A DNA stretch of 64,000 nucleotides from Alligator mississippiensis (GCF_030867095.1 NC_081833.1:73227395-73291394), one strand, 5' to 3'. Shown: positions 25,894-39,429, numbered from the stretch's first letter. Notes: generated from the letters alone by a model not told the origin. Made by a program: numbers and translations.

Positions 25894-25940
25894 AGAAAGG
25901 ATCTGCGTGGTCCCTAAGGAAGGAAGGAAGGAAGGACACA
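25820..25940. repeat. AAGC and AAGG tetranucleotide repeats
   Basis: (AAGC)n at about 25845-25892 and (AAGG)n at about 25917-25935 are each preceded by a copy of GATCYGCGTGGTCCCT, at 25822 and 25900. This indicates a tandem duplication of about 78 bp that carried the flank and then diverged in repeat type. Confidence 0.85.
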
Positions 25941-28124
25941 CAGACGCACAGAAAGCAAGCGAGGAAGCAAAGCCCTCTCTCTGGATTTGTCTTGTCCAAG
26001 GGCAAGCAGAGTGCCTAACCCCAGCGCGTGTTACCCGCTAGAAAAGCGTCGCTCGGGGCAATGTCATGTCTGGAAAGACTGTGTCGATGCTACGACATTT
26101 ATGTTACAGATACACAAAAATCCCTACAACGAAAATAATTAGGAAAGCACTCAAGGGGTGGGGCGGAGTGAAGATAAACCAGCCCCGGAGCCGCCGCAAG
26201 ACGATGATTTCTAGTCCAACGAACTAACCCGGTCCTTCTGGAGCGAAGTTGCAGAACCTGCCTCTTCCCACCTCCAAATGTTGCTCGCATTTATTTTCCC
26301 CTCTCGTTTTTTTTTTTAACCTTAATCGCCCCCGGGCGTTTGAGATGACCCAGATCTCAGCTAGTGAGCAAGGCAGGGCAAGGCACCAAAGCCGGGCGGG
26401 TTTGCATCTCGGGGAGCTGCGTTTTCTGTTTGCGCACAAGGGGAAATAGTTTTGATTGCTGCGGTGTGGTCAGCAAAGTATTCCCTCCCCCGTCCCCCCT
26501 GGAAGAAGCCGACACCGTTTTGTGGTTGACAAAAAGCCCTGATTTCTAGTTACGCTTTGCGACCCCAAAAGCAAACCCTGATTGGATTTATCCGGGGCTA
26601 AGCGGAGGAGGGGGAGGCTGCCCCAGCCCGCAGAGGGAACCGCGCTGGGGCTGCAGGTTTCCACTTGGAAAAGGCGAGACAGCGAGGGTCTGAAGGTCCT
26701 TTTTTCTCCCCCCTGTTACATACATTCCCCCGGTTCTAGGAAAGCCTTAAAACCACTGAGGGGACGCAGAAGAGCGGAGCTGTGCTGAAAGCCGCGGGCT
26801 CTAGGAGCTCCAGCTCTAGCCCATCTCAAGGGGGCGAAAGCGGAGCCGGGCTGGCAGCCCGCACGGCATCGGATTGCTCTGTTGGAAACCAGGGGTGCCC
26901 ATTTCCACCTCCCTCATCACCAGTGAGCTGAAGGCCCGGGCAGAGCATAGAGGAGGGGCAGGCTCCAGCATCGCCCGGGCTAGGGGGCTGCGGCTCCCGG
27001 AGATGCCCCGCGGGGGGCTTGGAGGAGACACCAGGGTTCAAGGGCAGTGCGGGCCATGCGGGCTGGCACGGGACAGGCAACCCTAGGACACTCTCTGCAC
27101 TGGTTGCATTCAAGCAGGCAATGTTGCGAGGCTCAAAGCCTCCCCTGCACCCTCGGGCTTTGCAAGGTGCCCAGAAAGGAGGGCGGCGGGGCCAGGCCAG
27201 CCCCCTCCCCGACCATCCTGCCACGGTCAAGTGCAGACACAGCCCGTGCCCGGCCTCCAATCACTGGATCCATGCCCCCGTGCTTGTGTCCCCCCCTGAA
27301 GCATCGAGGTGTTTTGGAGAAAATCATCCCACCCCAAGCAGTGCCTGGGCTCACCAGCCCGCAACGTCCTCCTCTGTGCGCCGAGCCCTGATCCAGCAGC
27401 ATCACCGAGGCCGCTTTTGGGAGCTGGCCCGGCTCAGCCACCTGCTAAGGGACAGCTCTTGCCACCCGCTCCGCGGCTTCTCCGGAGCACATCGCTACTT
27501 TGCACCGGGTTGGCAGCTCCCTGCAGTCAGCCACCCGGCGCCGGAGGCACAGGAGCGGGGAGAGACACCAGCCCGGGCCGGCTCTGCCTCTCCTCCTTCG
27601 AGCTTCACCCGGAGCTCTGCAAGCGCCCCTGTCTCCTCCAGGTCGCATGTATTCAAGGGAGCACCCTTGGGGAAAGTTTCCTCCCCTGAGTAACCTTCCC
27701 AGTTTCCTGCGCGTCGTGTGTCCGCTAAATTGCACCGAAATAAACCCCCCTTTCAACAAAGGAGCCCCCGGGCCCGATCCCCCCCTCCCTCCCACCAGCA
27801 GTTTCTCCCGGGAACAGCCCTGGGGTCCTCTGGGCATGTTCCCTTATCCGTGGACTACAGCAAAGTGGATATTTGGGAAAGGATCCGCACGTAGCTGCTT
27901 GCATTTATTTCCCCCCTTCATTAAAAATCACCGCCCCCTCTTTTTTCAAGCCAATTTCATAAGAAATGTAGGACTAAAGAATTCAGTATTAGAGATGAGC
28001 ATCTCCGGGGGGGGGGGGGGGCGGGGTGTGAGGAGGGGGGATTTGGGGCCAGATCCCTGGGTCTGAAGCCAAACAGAAGTAGACTTAGCTTCAGTGAGGG
28101 GTCTGCTTCCTTGGGGCAGAGAGG

Positions 28125-28210
28125 ATCGGGGCCTCTGGTCAAAGCAAACGCCCATTGAAATCAATGGCAAGACTTTTGTTGAATTCAATGGGGCCAAAAT
28201 TGTGTTTGAG
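28125..28210. mobile_element. ancient unclassified interspersed repeat
   Basis: CCCATTGAAATCAATGGCAAG followed by GAATTCAATGGGGCCA matches a palindromic CCCATTGA-TCAATGGG repeat found throughout sauropsid genomes. I do not know its family name with certainty. Confidence 0.45.
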
Positions 28211-29514
28211 ATTATGTACACATACACACACACACACACACGCACATACAGAGAGAGAGGGAGGAAGTATAGCGGTGCCCAAATATATTTAGGTTCATTG
28301 ATTGTAGTTTACTCAGCCAATTAATACTGGAGGCAAAGCCGTGCTTTTTACCCTGTTTCCATAGCGCAGCTCAAATTTAAGCTACATACAAAACAGTAAG
28401 TGGGTGTCTCCGAGTTTGTATCTACTGTATAAACATTAGAAATCACTTTTGATCTGGCCCCCCCAGCCCCATAGGAAAATGCAATTTTCTCATCCCACTC
28501 TTCTTTCTTTAAGGGGGGGGGGGGGAACAACCCTGTTTTGATTGGAAACTGTCCCAGCACCAGCACCTCCAAAATTAATTGTAAAGTGGCTTTGTGGGGA
28601 GGTAGGGGGTGTCTTTATTTTTATTGCCAAGAATTGGTAGCCCAAGGAGTGGTTCACGTGGAGAGACTAAAATAAAAAAAAACGCCTTTGGAGGCTGGTT
28701 CAAGAGCTCTAAAATGCTGAAATGATGTTGAATCCGAATCGAAACATGCTGCCCTGGGCGCCGCACTGGGTTCATAATCCCAGCACGTTGTGCATGGGTG
28801 ACCCCGGCCTGGGCTGGACTGGAGTCGGGGGTTTCGGATACACGAAGAGTCGGAAAATCTCATTTTTCATTTCCTGTTTAGAAACCAGAATAGGAGCCTC
28901 GTAAAGTGATCCCTCGTTAAGAATCGGTTATTATTAGCTTCGGTATTTGCCATTATCCTAACTCCCCGATACTGCCTGCAATTGCACTCGGGGAGAGATC
29001 CTGGGAGGACTGCACTGCGTTTGAATAAAATGGAAACACAAAGGGCAGATCCCAGGGTAGGCAAACGCCGGTGTTTCTTTCCGGAGTCACAAGCTGTGCT
29101 GTAGCAAGGCAATTTCTCCGCGAGGCTGTCTAGCGATGGGGTCGGATGAATTAAGCTCTCCCAGTGGGTGCATCTGTTCCTTGGGAAGTGTGTGTGTGCT
29201 TGCATGGAGCAGGGGGAGGAAAACTTTGCAAAAACTCATTGCAAACGCCGAGTCCAGAACGATACATTTATTTTCTCAGTCCCATTACGCTCTGAAATGT
29301 CTAAGAGTGGCCAGCAAAACACCCCCAGTTCCTGCCTCCTCTGCAAACGCATTTCCAGTTGCATATATACTTTTTTGAAGCTTAATCAGATTAAAATTGG
29401 CAAATCAAAGAGAAATGCGAAGTTTAATTCTAGCGTGGCTTGTCTCATCAGAAAGCACTGGAAACAAACCGCCTTGAATAATGAAATGTCAGTTTATATT
29501 ATACCTGTAGGGCA

Positions 29515-29752
29515 CAAGGGCTCGGAGTGAATGATCCCTTTAACTATTTTTTTTCTTTGCACCACGTTTATTTTATTTTATATTTTTTTTTACATTTTGG
29601 ATGCGTTTAGATTAAAAATGTGTGTGTGTGTAGTGAGAGAGAGAGAGAGATCTACCTATACATATACATAGTTCTCTGTGTGTATGTATATACACACACA
29701 CACATACACAGATACACATATATATAAACACACACATTCGCATACACACACT

Positions 29753-29784
<32 letters not shown>

Positions 29785-29873
29785 ATTTAATCTAAGCGTA
29801 TCCAGAATGTAAGAAAAAATAAACGTGGTGCAAAGAAAAAATAGTTAAAGGGATTATTCACTCCGAGTTCTTG
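29515..29873. repeat. long inverted repeat (palindrome 1)
   Basis: The left arm at 29515-29616 and right arm at 29786-29873 are inverted copies about 85-95 bp long. They begin CTCGGAGTGAAT and share CCCTTTAACTATTTTTT, CTTTGCACCACGTTTATTTT and TTAGATTAAA. I see a few substitutions and one 12-14 bp length difference. The 170-bp centre is TG, GA, CA and TA simple sequence that can also self-pair. It could be a MITE with long terminal inverted repeats or a fold-back duplication. Confidence 0.9.
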
Positions 29874-29874
29874 T

Positions 29875-29909
<35 letters not shown>

Positions 29910-29912
29910 TCA

Positions 29913-30026
29913 ATTTATATCTATATCTATTCCAAGGGGGGGAAATATGTTCGGGAAAGATATAGATATAGATATAGATATAGATCTATTCCCCGAACAT
30001 ATTTCCCCCCTTGGAATAGATATAAA
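29913..30026. repeat. near-perfect palindrome 2
   Basis: The left arm, about 29913-29957, reads TATTCCAAGGGGGGAAATA then TGTTCGGG. The right arm, 29986-30026, is its reverse complement with very few differences. A (GATATA)n loop of about 28 bp lies between them. A (TAGA)n run at 29873-29910 separates this from palindrome 1. Confidence 0.9.
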
Positions 30027-32219
30027 GCTCCATGTTTTAAAGGCATTAATTTCCAGCATCTGAGACCATCAGGAAATGCATCAATTGAAAGAGGACTGCC
30101 TGGCTGAGGCTTTACTTTTTCCCCCCCTCCCTGAAATATTTCTACAAACAGGATTTAACCCCGAGTTGTCGTGTCCGTGTGCAGCCAGAATCACTCTAAC
30201 ATTAACTGCCTGCTTGGAGATGATTTATGTACGAATCTGTGAGATCTTCCTACCAATGCAATTCCTGCCTGTATACTTTAGGTATATAGACACACAGCCG
30301 CGCGCAGTCTCCTGATATCGTTACAACGATAATTAATACCTCGGTCTATTGTATGCCTATCTATCCACTGATGTCGCTTCTATGCAGATATCCATACACT
30401 AAAACCATATAGGGACGCATGTCTTGCATTAAAAAGCCTGACTTTATCCCAGCTACATAGCGGGTCCAAAAAACGATAGCCTTGAGTCTCATAGCGGGAT
30501 AGACACATGATATACGCAATTATAAGCGATAATGATATCGTGCCTGGATATGTAGGAATTAGTTAAACGCTATATCATTAATTGCATTAATAGGCAGATT
30601 CCCACCCCGCACCAAATCCCGGAGCGCTTGCCTTTTCTCTGCCCTCTCCCCCGTGCCGCATTTCCAGGTGTGTCTCCCTGCTCCCGCCCCTCCAGCTGCA
30701 CTCATTCGGGCACCAGCAGTGCCAAGCTGAGCTCTTGGGACTCAAGGCACAGGCACGTGTCAGGTCCCGTGGTTTCCACCGCTCAGACCCCTCCTCGACC
30801 CTGAAAGGACACGAGGAGCTTTGCTCGCTGGTCCTTGATTTAGGTTGCACCCCCATCTGAGAACCACCGCACCTCATTGCACTGATGAGGAGAGATGAAG
30901 CTGAGAAAAGTCCTGTGGTATGACTAGAAATTACCCTGAACCTTCCCGGCTGGGGAAACCGTTGTTTGCAGTCTCTCAGAGGGAGACTAGAAATTACAGG
31001 CAGACAAATTGCACCGATTTATTGCACACCCGGCAGCAATGTCAGATGCTGAGCACTTAAAATCAGATCTAGCTAACCCCCCCCACTCCAGCATCTGGGG
31101 GCACTAAACGCTCCTGATGGACTGTCAAGTGGTATCAAGTGCTCCGATTAGACCCAATACACACGTGCTATGAAATTAGCGCCGGCGGGTCGGAAAGGGG
31201 CATTAGCTTCACACTGGGAAAAAACGGCTCCAGAGTCGCAGACAGAAGTTATCTGAAGAAACGGGTTCTCTGAAAGATCCCCCCAGCTCCAGGTTAGGGA
31301 TAGAGATTTCCCCTTCCATAGCGACAAGCTTTTGATTCAGCTATTGGAAGAAAACAAGAGAGCTTCCCTATTTTGATAGCTACCTGCATAGGTAGGTAGG
31401 ATGGCAGATAGACAAGCGGTGGTACATGGTGGATGCCTAGATAGGGAGGGAGGTAAACAGATAGGTAGGTTGAGGGGGGCATATGGGGAAATACACATCC
31501 TTGCTCAGATAAATGCCCTTGCAGGGGACGAAGGATGGAGGTGGGGAAAGAGTAGAGGGGTGTGGGGAAGCTCTCAAGTGAAAAGGCTACTCCATCAATA
31601 GTGATTCTCTTATTAGAAGTGGCAAGGAGCCACTTCTGTGTTTCTCTAGGGCAACTAGCCACTTCTCTGATTCTCTAGACACCGCTCCTGATAACAAGCA
31701 GAGGGATCCTAATAGGAGCAGGAGTCAAGCTAGGGGTGCGGAAGGCTGTCAGGAGCCCAGGGCGGGCAGGTCCGCAAGCGGGGGAGCTTTAACCCGCTCG
31801 CCCTCCAGCTAACCCGAGCTAACAGCCGTGCGTGTGCACCTCCCAGCCAGAAAAGTAACGCTGTAAAAACCAGATGAGGCGGGCGATTATACTGCCCGGA
31901 GGAGACACACCTGGATGCATCACCCCCGGGTTGTCTTGGAGAACTCTGCAGCAGGAGGGCAGGGAGTTTCTCAAGCCTTTGTTATGTTAGATCCAAACCA
32001 GGAGTGAAAATTAGCTTTTAACCCGAGTTCTTCTTGAAAAAAAGAAAGAAAGAACCAAACGATGGCAATGAGAAGGACAGTTCACGTCCCACAAAATATT
32101 CTGCACCTTGACCGGAGAATCCCGGATTTGATGTTAGATGCATATCTAGATCCAGCTCCCCAGCGAGCAATACCTATTTAAATCTCGGGTAACAGCATGA
32201 AAATGCACATTATATAATA
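30027..32219. other. single-copy sequence, no gene seen
   Basis: 30300-30600 is AT-rich yet keeps several CGATA and TATCG words, including ATCGTTACAACGAT. A perfect 9-bp hairpin (AGAAGTGGC, 5-nt loop, GCCACTTCT) lies at 31615-31637 inside a short tandem duplication. Confidence 0.5.
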
Positions 32220-32306
32220 TAATATATCAAACGTTATGCACTAGAATTATGCGCGCACACATATACTCAGCTCTACATCATGTGATATGCATCTAAAAAT
32301 ATGCCC

Positions 32307-32350
<44 letters not shown>

Positions 32351-32633
32351 TATTCACATATATGTATTAATATATCAATATATAAAGTATATAATGTATT
32401 TACATATATGTATTAATATATAAAATATAAACATACAAAACTATAAATATATTCATACTATATATATATATATATATGGACATACGTGCACACACACATA
32501 TCTGTACACACAGCTCTCTATCATGTGATATGTATATAAAATATAGAGAGGCACCTTTTTAGATACATTTCACATGATGGAGAGCAGAGTGCTAATGGTT
32601 AATGTCCATCAAAGCAAGGATTCTCCAGTCAAT

Positions 32634-32670
<37 letters not shown>

Positions 32671-32700
32671 CACACACACACTCCTCCCCCCCCCCCCCCA
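32220..32700. repeat. AT-rich and CA microsatellite tract
   Basis: TATA-rich sequence at 32210-32480 includes a (TA)n run at 32316-32348. It is followed by (CA)n at about 32636-32681 and a C run. No coding signal is present. Confidence 0.9.
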
Positions 32701-34273
32701 TATTCATTCACTCGCTAAGCCCAGCTAATACGCTTGCTGAAAGCCCCGAGCTGGTCTCTACGTTGACTTCGCTGGCTTAGTAGGTGGCCGTGTATATTTT
32801 TGTTGAAGTAGTGTTTATGTTAATGAAAAAGGATGAGATTACAAACAGACCACTGAATGCCCTGGATGTTGCTGCCGGCTTGGTCTAAACTGTATACTTC
32901 CAACCTAATCAGTTCTGGGAGCAAATATGATTTCTGTATTTTTAGCAGAAACACATTTGCATTCTTTGGGGCAGGAGATTTAGATGTGTATATGTGTGCG
33001 TGTGTATATGTATGGGTGTGTGTGTGTGTGTGTTCGCTTCCCCCCTTTTGCTTTGATTCAAGATGGGTACGAAGTTGGCCATGGGGATCCCCCAGGCTAA
33101 GGCAGACTGGCTTCGGGGGCATCTTAGCCTTTTCAAGAAATGGCATTTTGCAAAAGCTGTCACTAGCTGCCTAAGCAAGTAAGTAAGTAACGGTGCCCAG
33201 GAGGGATGCTCTTAGGTTGGCAGCCCCTCGGACTTAGGAGGACGGGCCCGATCCTGCTGCCCTAAAGCGGGACACGGCGCCGGGGTTGACACACGTTGGC
33301 AGGAGGCGCCTCTGAAAGAAGCGCGATGATCGCTCTCCTGCGGTTGAAACACCCCCCAGCTCGGGAGCAGTGAGAAGCCCAAGGCATACAATATATTAGC
33401 GGCCTCGTGGACCAGGGGTCCCCCTCCCCCGGTTCATCTCACTGTTATTTGTAGAGATGTCCTAAATGCAATAGTGAGGCGCTGAGATTTCCATCCCCAA
33501 CCCCCTGTCCCTGCAGGGACGTGATTGAACCTGGACTGTGGAAGCAGGAGACTGACTCCAGCCTATTTTTGTTGCTTTAACCAGCCTCCCCAAACAGGCA
33601 GGACCAGGACACCGGGCAGCCCGAAGGGTGTCTTTGCTGTGTGCACTGGACCGCACGGGGTGGAGATATCTCGCTTTTAGCAATGAGCTGGGTCCAAGCC
33701 GGCCGGCTGCCCCGGGACAAACCTGTAGGGCAGAGGGGGATCATCCCTCAGCCACAGCATGAGCCGGAGAGCCCGCACCAGGCTCGCAGCCGGTCCAGCC
33801 CCGTCCCACGCCGGTCCCCAGCGCGGGTGAAAGTTGTCGGGAGTTTTCGCATCGATCCCATGTATCGCTGCTTTGTTTCGCTATTGCCTAAACTACAAAG
33901 CAAACCCCAAGTGTAAACAAGCCCCGTTTGAAGAGGATATTAGCAGAAATGGGGGCAGGAGAGTGAAACTTTAGCAGGAAAGAATTTAACCGAACAAAAA
34001 CCAAACAGAAGAAAGAGGGGGGAAAAAAGGGAAAGAGAAAGAGAAAGAAAAATCTAAACAAAACTCTCCCCATGAGGAAAGATAATTGCTTTGCCGCATT
34101 AAAGTTGCGTGGGGAACTAGACCGACGGTTTTTGAGGGCAAGGATGAAAGCAAGAGTGTCTTTGCTTTGTTCGACTTGCTAACAGCCCAAACCCTTCCAG
34201 GCAAAAATGACCCTGTCCTTTTGGGCTGTGAGAGTCTTTGGAAACAGTACCTTCAGGTAGGACTAAGAATTCA
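32701..34273. other. no gene seen
   Basis: Mixed single-copy sequence with a short TG tract near 32995-33032. Frames are short and unrecognised. Confidence 0.55.
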
Positions 34274-34450
34274 ATATAATATAATATAATATAATATAAT
34301 ATAATATAATATAATATAATATAATATAATATTCAGTGCAATACAGTGCAACATAATACAATGCAGTGCAGTGCAATGCAATACAATACAATACCATGCA
34401 ATGCAATACAATACAATACAATACAATACCATGCAATGCAATACAATGCC
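34274..34450. repeat. compound pentanucleotide microsatellite
   Basis: (ATAAT)n at 34274-34332 changes into (CAATA)n, (CAATG)n and (CAGTG)n variants to about 34450. The graded changes are typical of interrupted, mutating pentanucleotide arrays. Confidence 0.9.
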
Positions 34451-35607
34451 AACAAGTTCGTTTGTTCTTTTCTGGTATCTGGAACTAAGTTTGCTGCTCG
34501 AAAATAGCACTCCAACTTTTCAATAATACTAATGCATCATATTAGCGCCCCCCCCCCTTTTTTCTTTTTGTAATAAAAGAGGCAATGGGCACAGAGTTGT
34601 TTGTAAATGGGTAGGATTTGACAAAAATACAGTGCAGACCCGTGGGCCTAAATTCTGGACAGCCAAGCACCTCTAATGATTTCAGGCTCCCTGGAGAAGG
34701 TGGACTCTCTTGCTTCACTTTAATTTGCGTTTTGAAGCACTTCAACTGCAGGGGACCTGTCATTTTGCCCCCTAAATCAATACTTCCTCCAGTTAAATTC
34801 AAGGAGGGATGGGGTTAAAGCAGGACCCGCGGCAAAGCCTCTAGAAAAAGCTCAGATCCAAGCAGGATTTCTCTGCAATGAATGCTCCCTGCCTTCACAT
34901 GCTCCAGTCCATGCCTGCTGTTTGTGCCTGCATTTCTTTCAGAGTTTTAAAGCTTGTGGACAGTATAATTAGGCGGGGAAATTCCCCCTGAATTGCAAAA
35001 TCTTTAAACTCACTGCTTGGGATCTAATAAGGGATCCCCAAGACACCCCCCCCCACACACACACACACTTCCACCCTTTCTATCCCATCCCACCCAGTCC
35101 TAGCTGCAGCATCCAAGGGGCTGTGCACCAGCCAGGCAAGGAGAGGCAAGAGTAGATGAAAGTGGTGTCACATTAATGTCAACTGACAACTCCAGCCCAC
35201 ACAGCCTTGATGGCTCATATTAATCTTGCCAATTCATCTGTCAGCACGTGGCTAATCCCTAAATAGCCTCCAACAGGTGCTTCATGCTTCCACCTCCTCC
35301 TTGTCCCCTGCCCACCCCCAGCCTCCCCTAAACTCACTTAGATGGTGACAGTGACTTTCTCCTGTTGAGCCCCAATGTACACATGTGTTTAAATAAGTCT
35401 TTGAAGATATTATTTAGCCTGGGCAGGGGATGCTGTGGCTCCCCTGATGCATAGTCATGCCTGGGAGAAGAAACCATTGAGGGACAAAGAAGGGGTCACC
35501 TGGGTGCAGCTCGCACTCTGGTTTTTCACGCACAGATTCCCACCCATCCCACCCCACCCTTTTATTCTTATTTTTTTTGCAAGGATGTTTCTTTGGATGA
35601 GCAGTCA

Positions 35608-35621
35608 CTGCCATCTGTTGC
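35608..35621 (-). promoter_or_regulatory. weaker CTCF-like motif, opposite orientation
   Basis: CTGCCATCTGTTGC on the plus strand matches 12 of 14 positions of the reversed CTCF core. It faces the plus-strand motif at 8.68 kb, so the two could form a convergent pair around FOXF1. This is tentative. Confidence 0.25.
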
Positions 35622-36954
35622 CTCCTGGAGAGAGAACCAATAACACTTTAACCAAAGAAGCTGAAGCTTGGTCCCAGAGACTTCCATTTCCAGTGCTTTG
35701 TCTGGATCCCAGTCCCCTGCTCTCCATATCCGTGCTGGGCAAAATCCACACATAGCTGCCTGCTTCCCAGAAGCAGCTGGAAATACTCTCCTAAATCAAT
35801 CTGCCCCGAAGACCCTCCATCTTCAAGCCCTTTGGTTTTGTCAAAGGGATTACAATAAAAAGATCTTAACTAAAGTTTTAGCTGGGGAAGCCATGTGATC
35901 CCCTGTGCAATTTTATCCTACAATTAAACTCAGGGTCAAATATTTTCTTCACTACGTTATCAGAAAATCCACCGGCTTATTATAGTGTATATTTAGCCAT
36001 AAAGTACCGGTTGTATTGAGTGGAAGATTAAAATTATTGCGTTGCAGGGCACAATCTTTCTAGCACTGTTATTTAGCACAGTAGTCTTAAATACAGGTTT
36101 TTACATAGAGGCAGCCTTATTAACTACTAAAACTGAATCCAGATTGCTTTCTCCTTCCTACAAGGACAGGAAAAAAAAACAAGTTTTATTTCAGCTTGGC
36201 AACTTTGCTACATTAAACGGTTCACACGTACTTTTTAAACACTTTGCATCGCAGCACCCGCCTGTTGCAACTTATCTGGAAAATGCTAGAGTTTGTGAGG
36301 ATTAATTTGACAAAGCTGGCTTCAGTCTCCAAGACAGCTGCTGGTATTTAAAAGCCCAGATTGACTGGGGAGTTTTTTTTCCAACACTGAGCACTGGAAA
36401 AGTCACCTGTGAGTGTTGCATCTCTCTACAGGTTCATTAAGTCCCGTGGGAATGTGTCCATTAACTTATCAGAGGGGTCTGCATCATTCATTTATAAGTC
36501 TTTGGATCAGATCTTAACAGTCCTAAAAAAAAGGGCCCTTTACCATTGCAAGTCCTTTCTATCCATCTTAACTTGAATTTCTGCTCAGCGGACAGACCTG
36601 TTTTTGTCAAGCCACTAGTCCATTAAAATGATGCCATTAATCCTTGTATGCTACACTCGACCTACAAACTGAGGACACGCTATGTAGCATGTCAGGAAAT
36701 GACTAGCAGCCCCTCATGATGCAAATATTTGGACGAAGGAGAGGTAGGAAGGATTGTCCAAATGTTTACAAAAGCCTGTTGATATCTTAAAGGATTTATA
36801 ACTGACGTGTCATCTCTGCCCCCACGCTGCTTCTCTAGCAGGTGCCTCCAGTTTCAGCATGACACATGGTATGTGCGTGTTGCGCGACGGGGAGACGAGA
36901 GGGCGGTGGTTCCCCGGTTCTGGGAACCCTGTCCAACTGCTGGTGAACATGGCC

Positions 36955-37050
36955 AGGATCTTGTTCCCATCGGAGTCAATGGCAAAAACTCCTCTAGACT
37001 CCCAGGGCTGTTGGACAAGACCCAATGTCAATGTCAATAACTCACGGCCC
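36955..37050. mobile_element. ancient unclassified interspersed repeat, second copy
   Basis: TTCCCATCGGAGTCAATGGCA followed by AAAACTCC looks like the same family as at 28.1 kb. Confidence 0.4.
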
Positions 37051-39092
37051 CTGCTTCTAATTAAAACCATGACCTGTGTATTTTAAACCCCCTTAAATGA
37101 ATGTGGTTTGTTATAATTCTAGCCAAAAAATTAGCTTTGGGCCTAGCCACTCATTGTGCAAGCTTTATAGTGTAATGTACACATATCACCGCAGAAATGT
37201 TTTAAATGTTACCCTATAGAGCTTTACCTTTTTAAGGGATGTATTAGAATGACATCTGCTTTGCTTTAGAGAGATATGATACTAATATGTCTATGCTATC
37301 ATTGATCTCACAGGTGATGCTCAGGACTATGAAGGCAACAAGATACAGTCCTTGCCCTGAAGAAGCATGGTCAGCATTAAGTCAAGCCAGAATAATGAAG
37401 AATAACTGCCTTTGGGCAGCGGCAGAGATGAAAGTAGAAAGTAAGTTCCCTGACTTAGGAGAAGGTTGTTAGGTTTTTTTACCTCCAGAGCAACTGTTTA
37501 GCTAGAAACCTATTCCAAATCTATCCACACTGTTATTACTGCCATCACCATAACACAAGCATTGTGGACGCAGATCGAACCAGCGGTCCATCACATCCAG
37601 TGTCTGCCAGCCCCCTCCGTTTCAGACAAAGGTATGCAGAGTCCTGCATCTAGCCTGCCAAATGGGAAAAACCAGCATAAAATTGGAGTCACTCTGAGCT
37701 GGTAACTCCTCATCCCAGGTTTTTATTTTGCCTTTGAAACACTTACATCTTTATCAACTGGAGCCCTGAAAATGCTGTTCTTTTCTTAGTAACACGCAGC
37801 AATCTGTATCTGCTGTAGAAAAGCCTTTAATTCATTACAGCCCTGTACTACCAGCATTTGCTGACTGCTCAGATGGGCGAATACAATGGCTCTATTGTTT
37901 TGTCTGGGGAGAGTGCATGATTGCTCACTCTTGGATAAACTGTATGTTTTCTATTTATTATCTGGTTTATTTCAATAACTTTTCTAAGGTCAGTGTAAGG
38001 CTTTTCTTTTTTTGGTCCTCATTGCACTGAAGGGAAGATAGCTGAACTGTAAAGGCCACTGTCCAAATGATGATTTTTATTTATGAAAAACAGGTACTCC
38101 TCTTAAGAATGGGGCATCGTACAGACTCTCGGCAGAAAGAGGGCAAAGATTTTCTCTTCAATGCACTTGTGCTTCATGCAGGAACTAACTCAGCTTCAGC
38201 GCCAATCCTCAAGGGAACTTTAAATATGGAGCACGGCCCACACCTTTATAATCCTTCAGGCTCACTTGGCTTTGTCTGTCCTGGCAACTCCTAATCAGTA
38301 AGCAATATTCTTATTCTCACAGGCTCCAGCCAGCATCTGCTGGACTCCAAGATGCTGAGCGGTGATGGTGATGGCACCTCCTAACGATCCAACCTGTTTG
38401 CACGAATGAATCACTGACGTCAAAGGAAGCGTGCGGGATTTCAGCGAGGGCAGGTGCAAGCTGACTTGTCACAGAGGTAGAGTTCGCTGCGGCTCGGCCT
38501 GCATTGCAAGAGGGACCGCGTTTGTATAAACACGTATGACATTCTCCTCGGCCTTCGCTATAACAAGATGTGGTTGCGTTGCGCATACCCCAAAGCTTTC
38601 CGCAGGCCGACCGTGCTATAGATGGAGAAGCACAAGCATTTCTCAACCCTGGGCTTGGTATTGTATTCCAGCGATTGGCACCCAGAGGGGATGTGGTGTG
38701 GGGCTGGGAGAGCCTCCATGCTCCGAGCTCCCAGCCCTCGGTGCATGGGAGGAGGGGGTGGGATCAGATAACACTGTGGCATTGTTTTCCCTATTCCCCA
38801 GACCCCGTGGAAGGCTCTGTGGGCACCATGTGGCGAGAGCACCAGGGACAAGGAAAGCTGCAGAGGAAGTGGGGAGGTGAGGGTGGTAGGCAGATACACA
38901 TCATTCTCTCACCTAATTGCCTGGCCCAGTTCCCCAGGGAGGGATAATATAGGCCCCCAGCTATGTAATCTTTCCACACCGCCAGCTCTCTGCGCTGGGA
39001 ACAAAAGCCCTGTTGAGAGCCAAGTATGTTAATGGATTACAAAGTTTGAAGTGCTGTGGAGGACAGGAACAGTTCCAAAAAACACAAGGACT

Positions 39093-39353
39093 TAGGCCAT
39101 GTCTATACAGTAAACCTACCCTGTGCCTCTCACACTGCTCTGGACAGGCTGCTTCTGAAACTGGAACCAGTACAGCCACCGTCCTGAAGCGCTTCACGCC
39201 GGCTAATTAGCACTGCTGAGTGACGGGGCAATGTACCCCACCCCATGCTAATTAGCCAACTGGGGTTTAGGAGGGCAGCCAGGCTGGAGCATCACAGTAT
39301 GCCTGCGGGAGCTGCTGTCAGGCATGTTAAGTGTGCCAGGTAGACATAACCGC
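39093..39353. mobile_element. MITE-like element with terminal inverted repeats
   Basis: The left end GGCCATGTCTATACAG and the right end, read reversed as GGTTATGTCTACCTGG, form imperfect terminal inverted repeats of about 16 bp around 230 bp of non-coding DNA. Ends of the GGCCATGTCTACAC type mark non-autonomous DNA transposons common in reptiles. No transposase is present. Confidence 0.55.
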
Positions 39354-39429
39354 AGACATCTCAAGTGGGATGTCAAGGCAAAGACTGACCCCCTGCTCAG
39401 CTGCTGCCCTAGAGAGGCCTAAACGGAGT

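Larger units (their letters stand above)
25431..29514. other. FOXF1 upstream region, partly GC-rich
   Basis: 26580-27700 is GC-rich with moderate CpG and many overlapping frames, none convincing. Other than the AAGC repeats and one ancient repeat no element is recognised. It could include regulatory DNA or non-coding exons. Confidence 0.5.
34451..39092. other. single-copy sequence, possible conserved non-coding DNA
   Basis: Repeat content is low. The AT-rich block 35880-36300 and the segment 35165-35290 (with ATTAATCTTGCCAATTCATC and CAGCACGTGGCTAAT) have the even, repeat-free texture of conserved enhancers, but conservation cannot be tested here. Confidence 0.45.
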
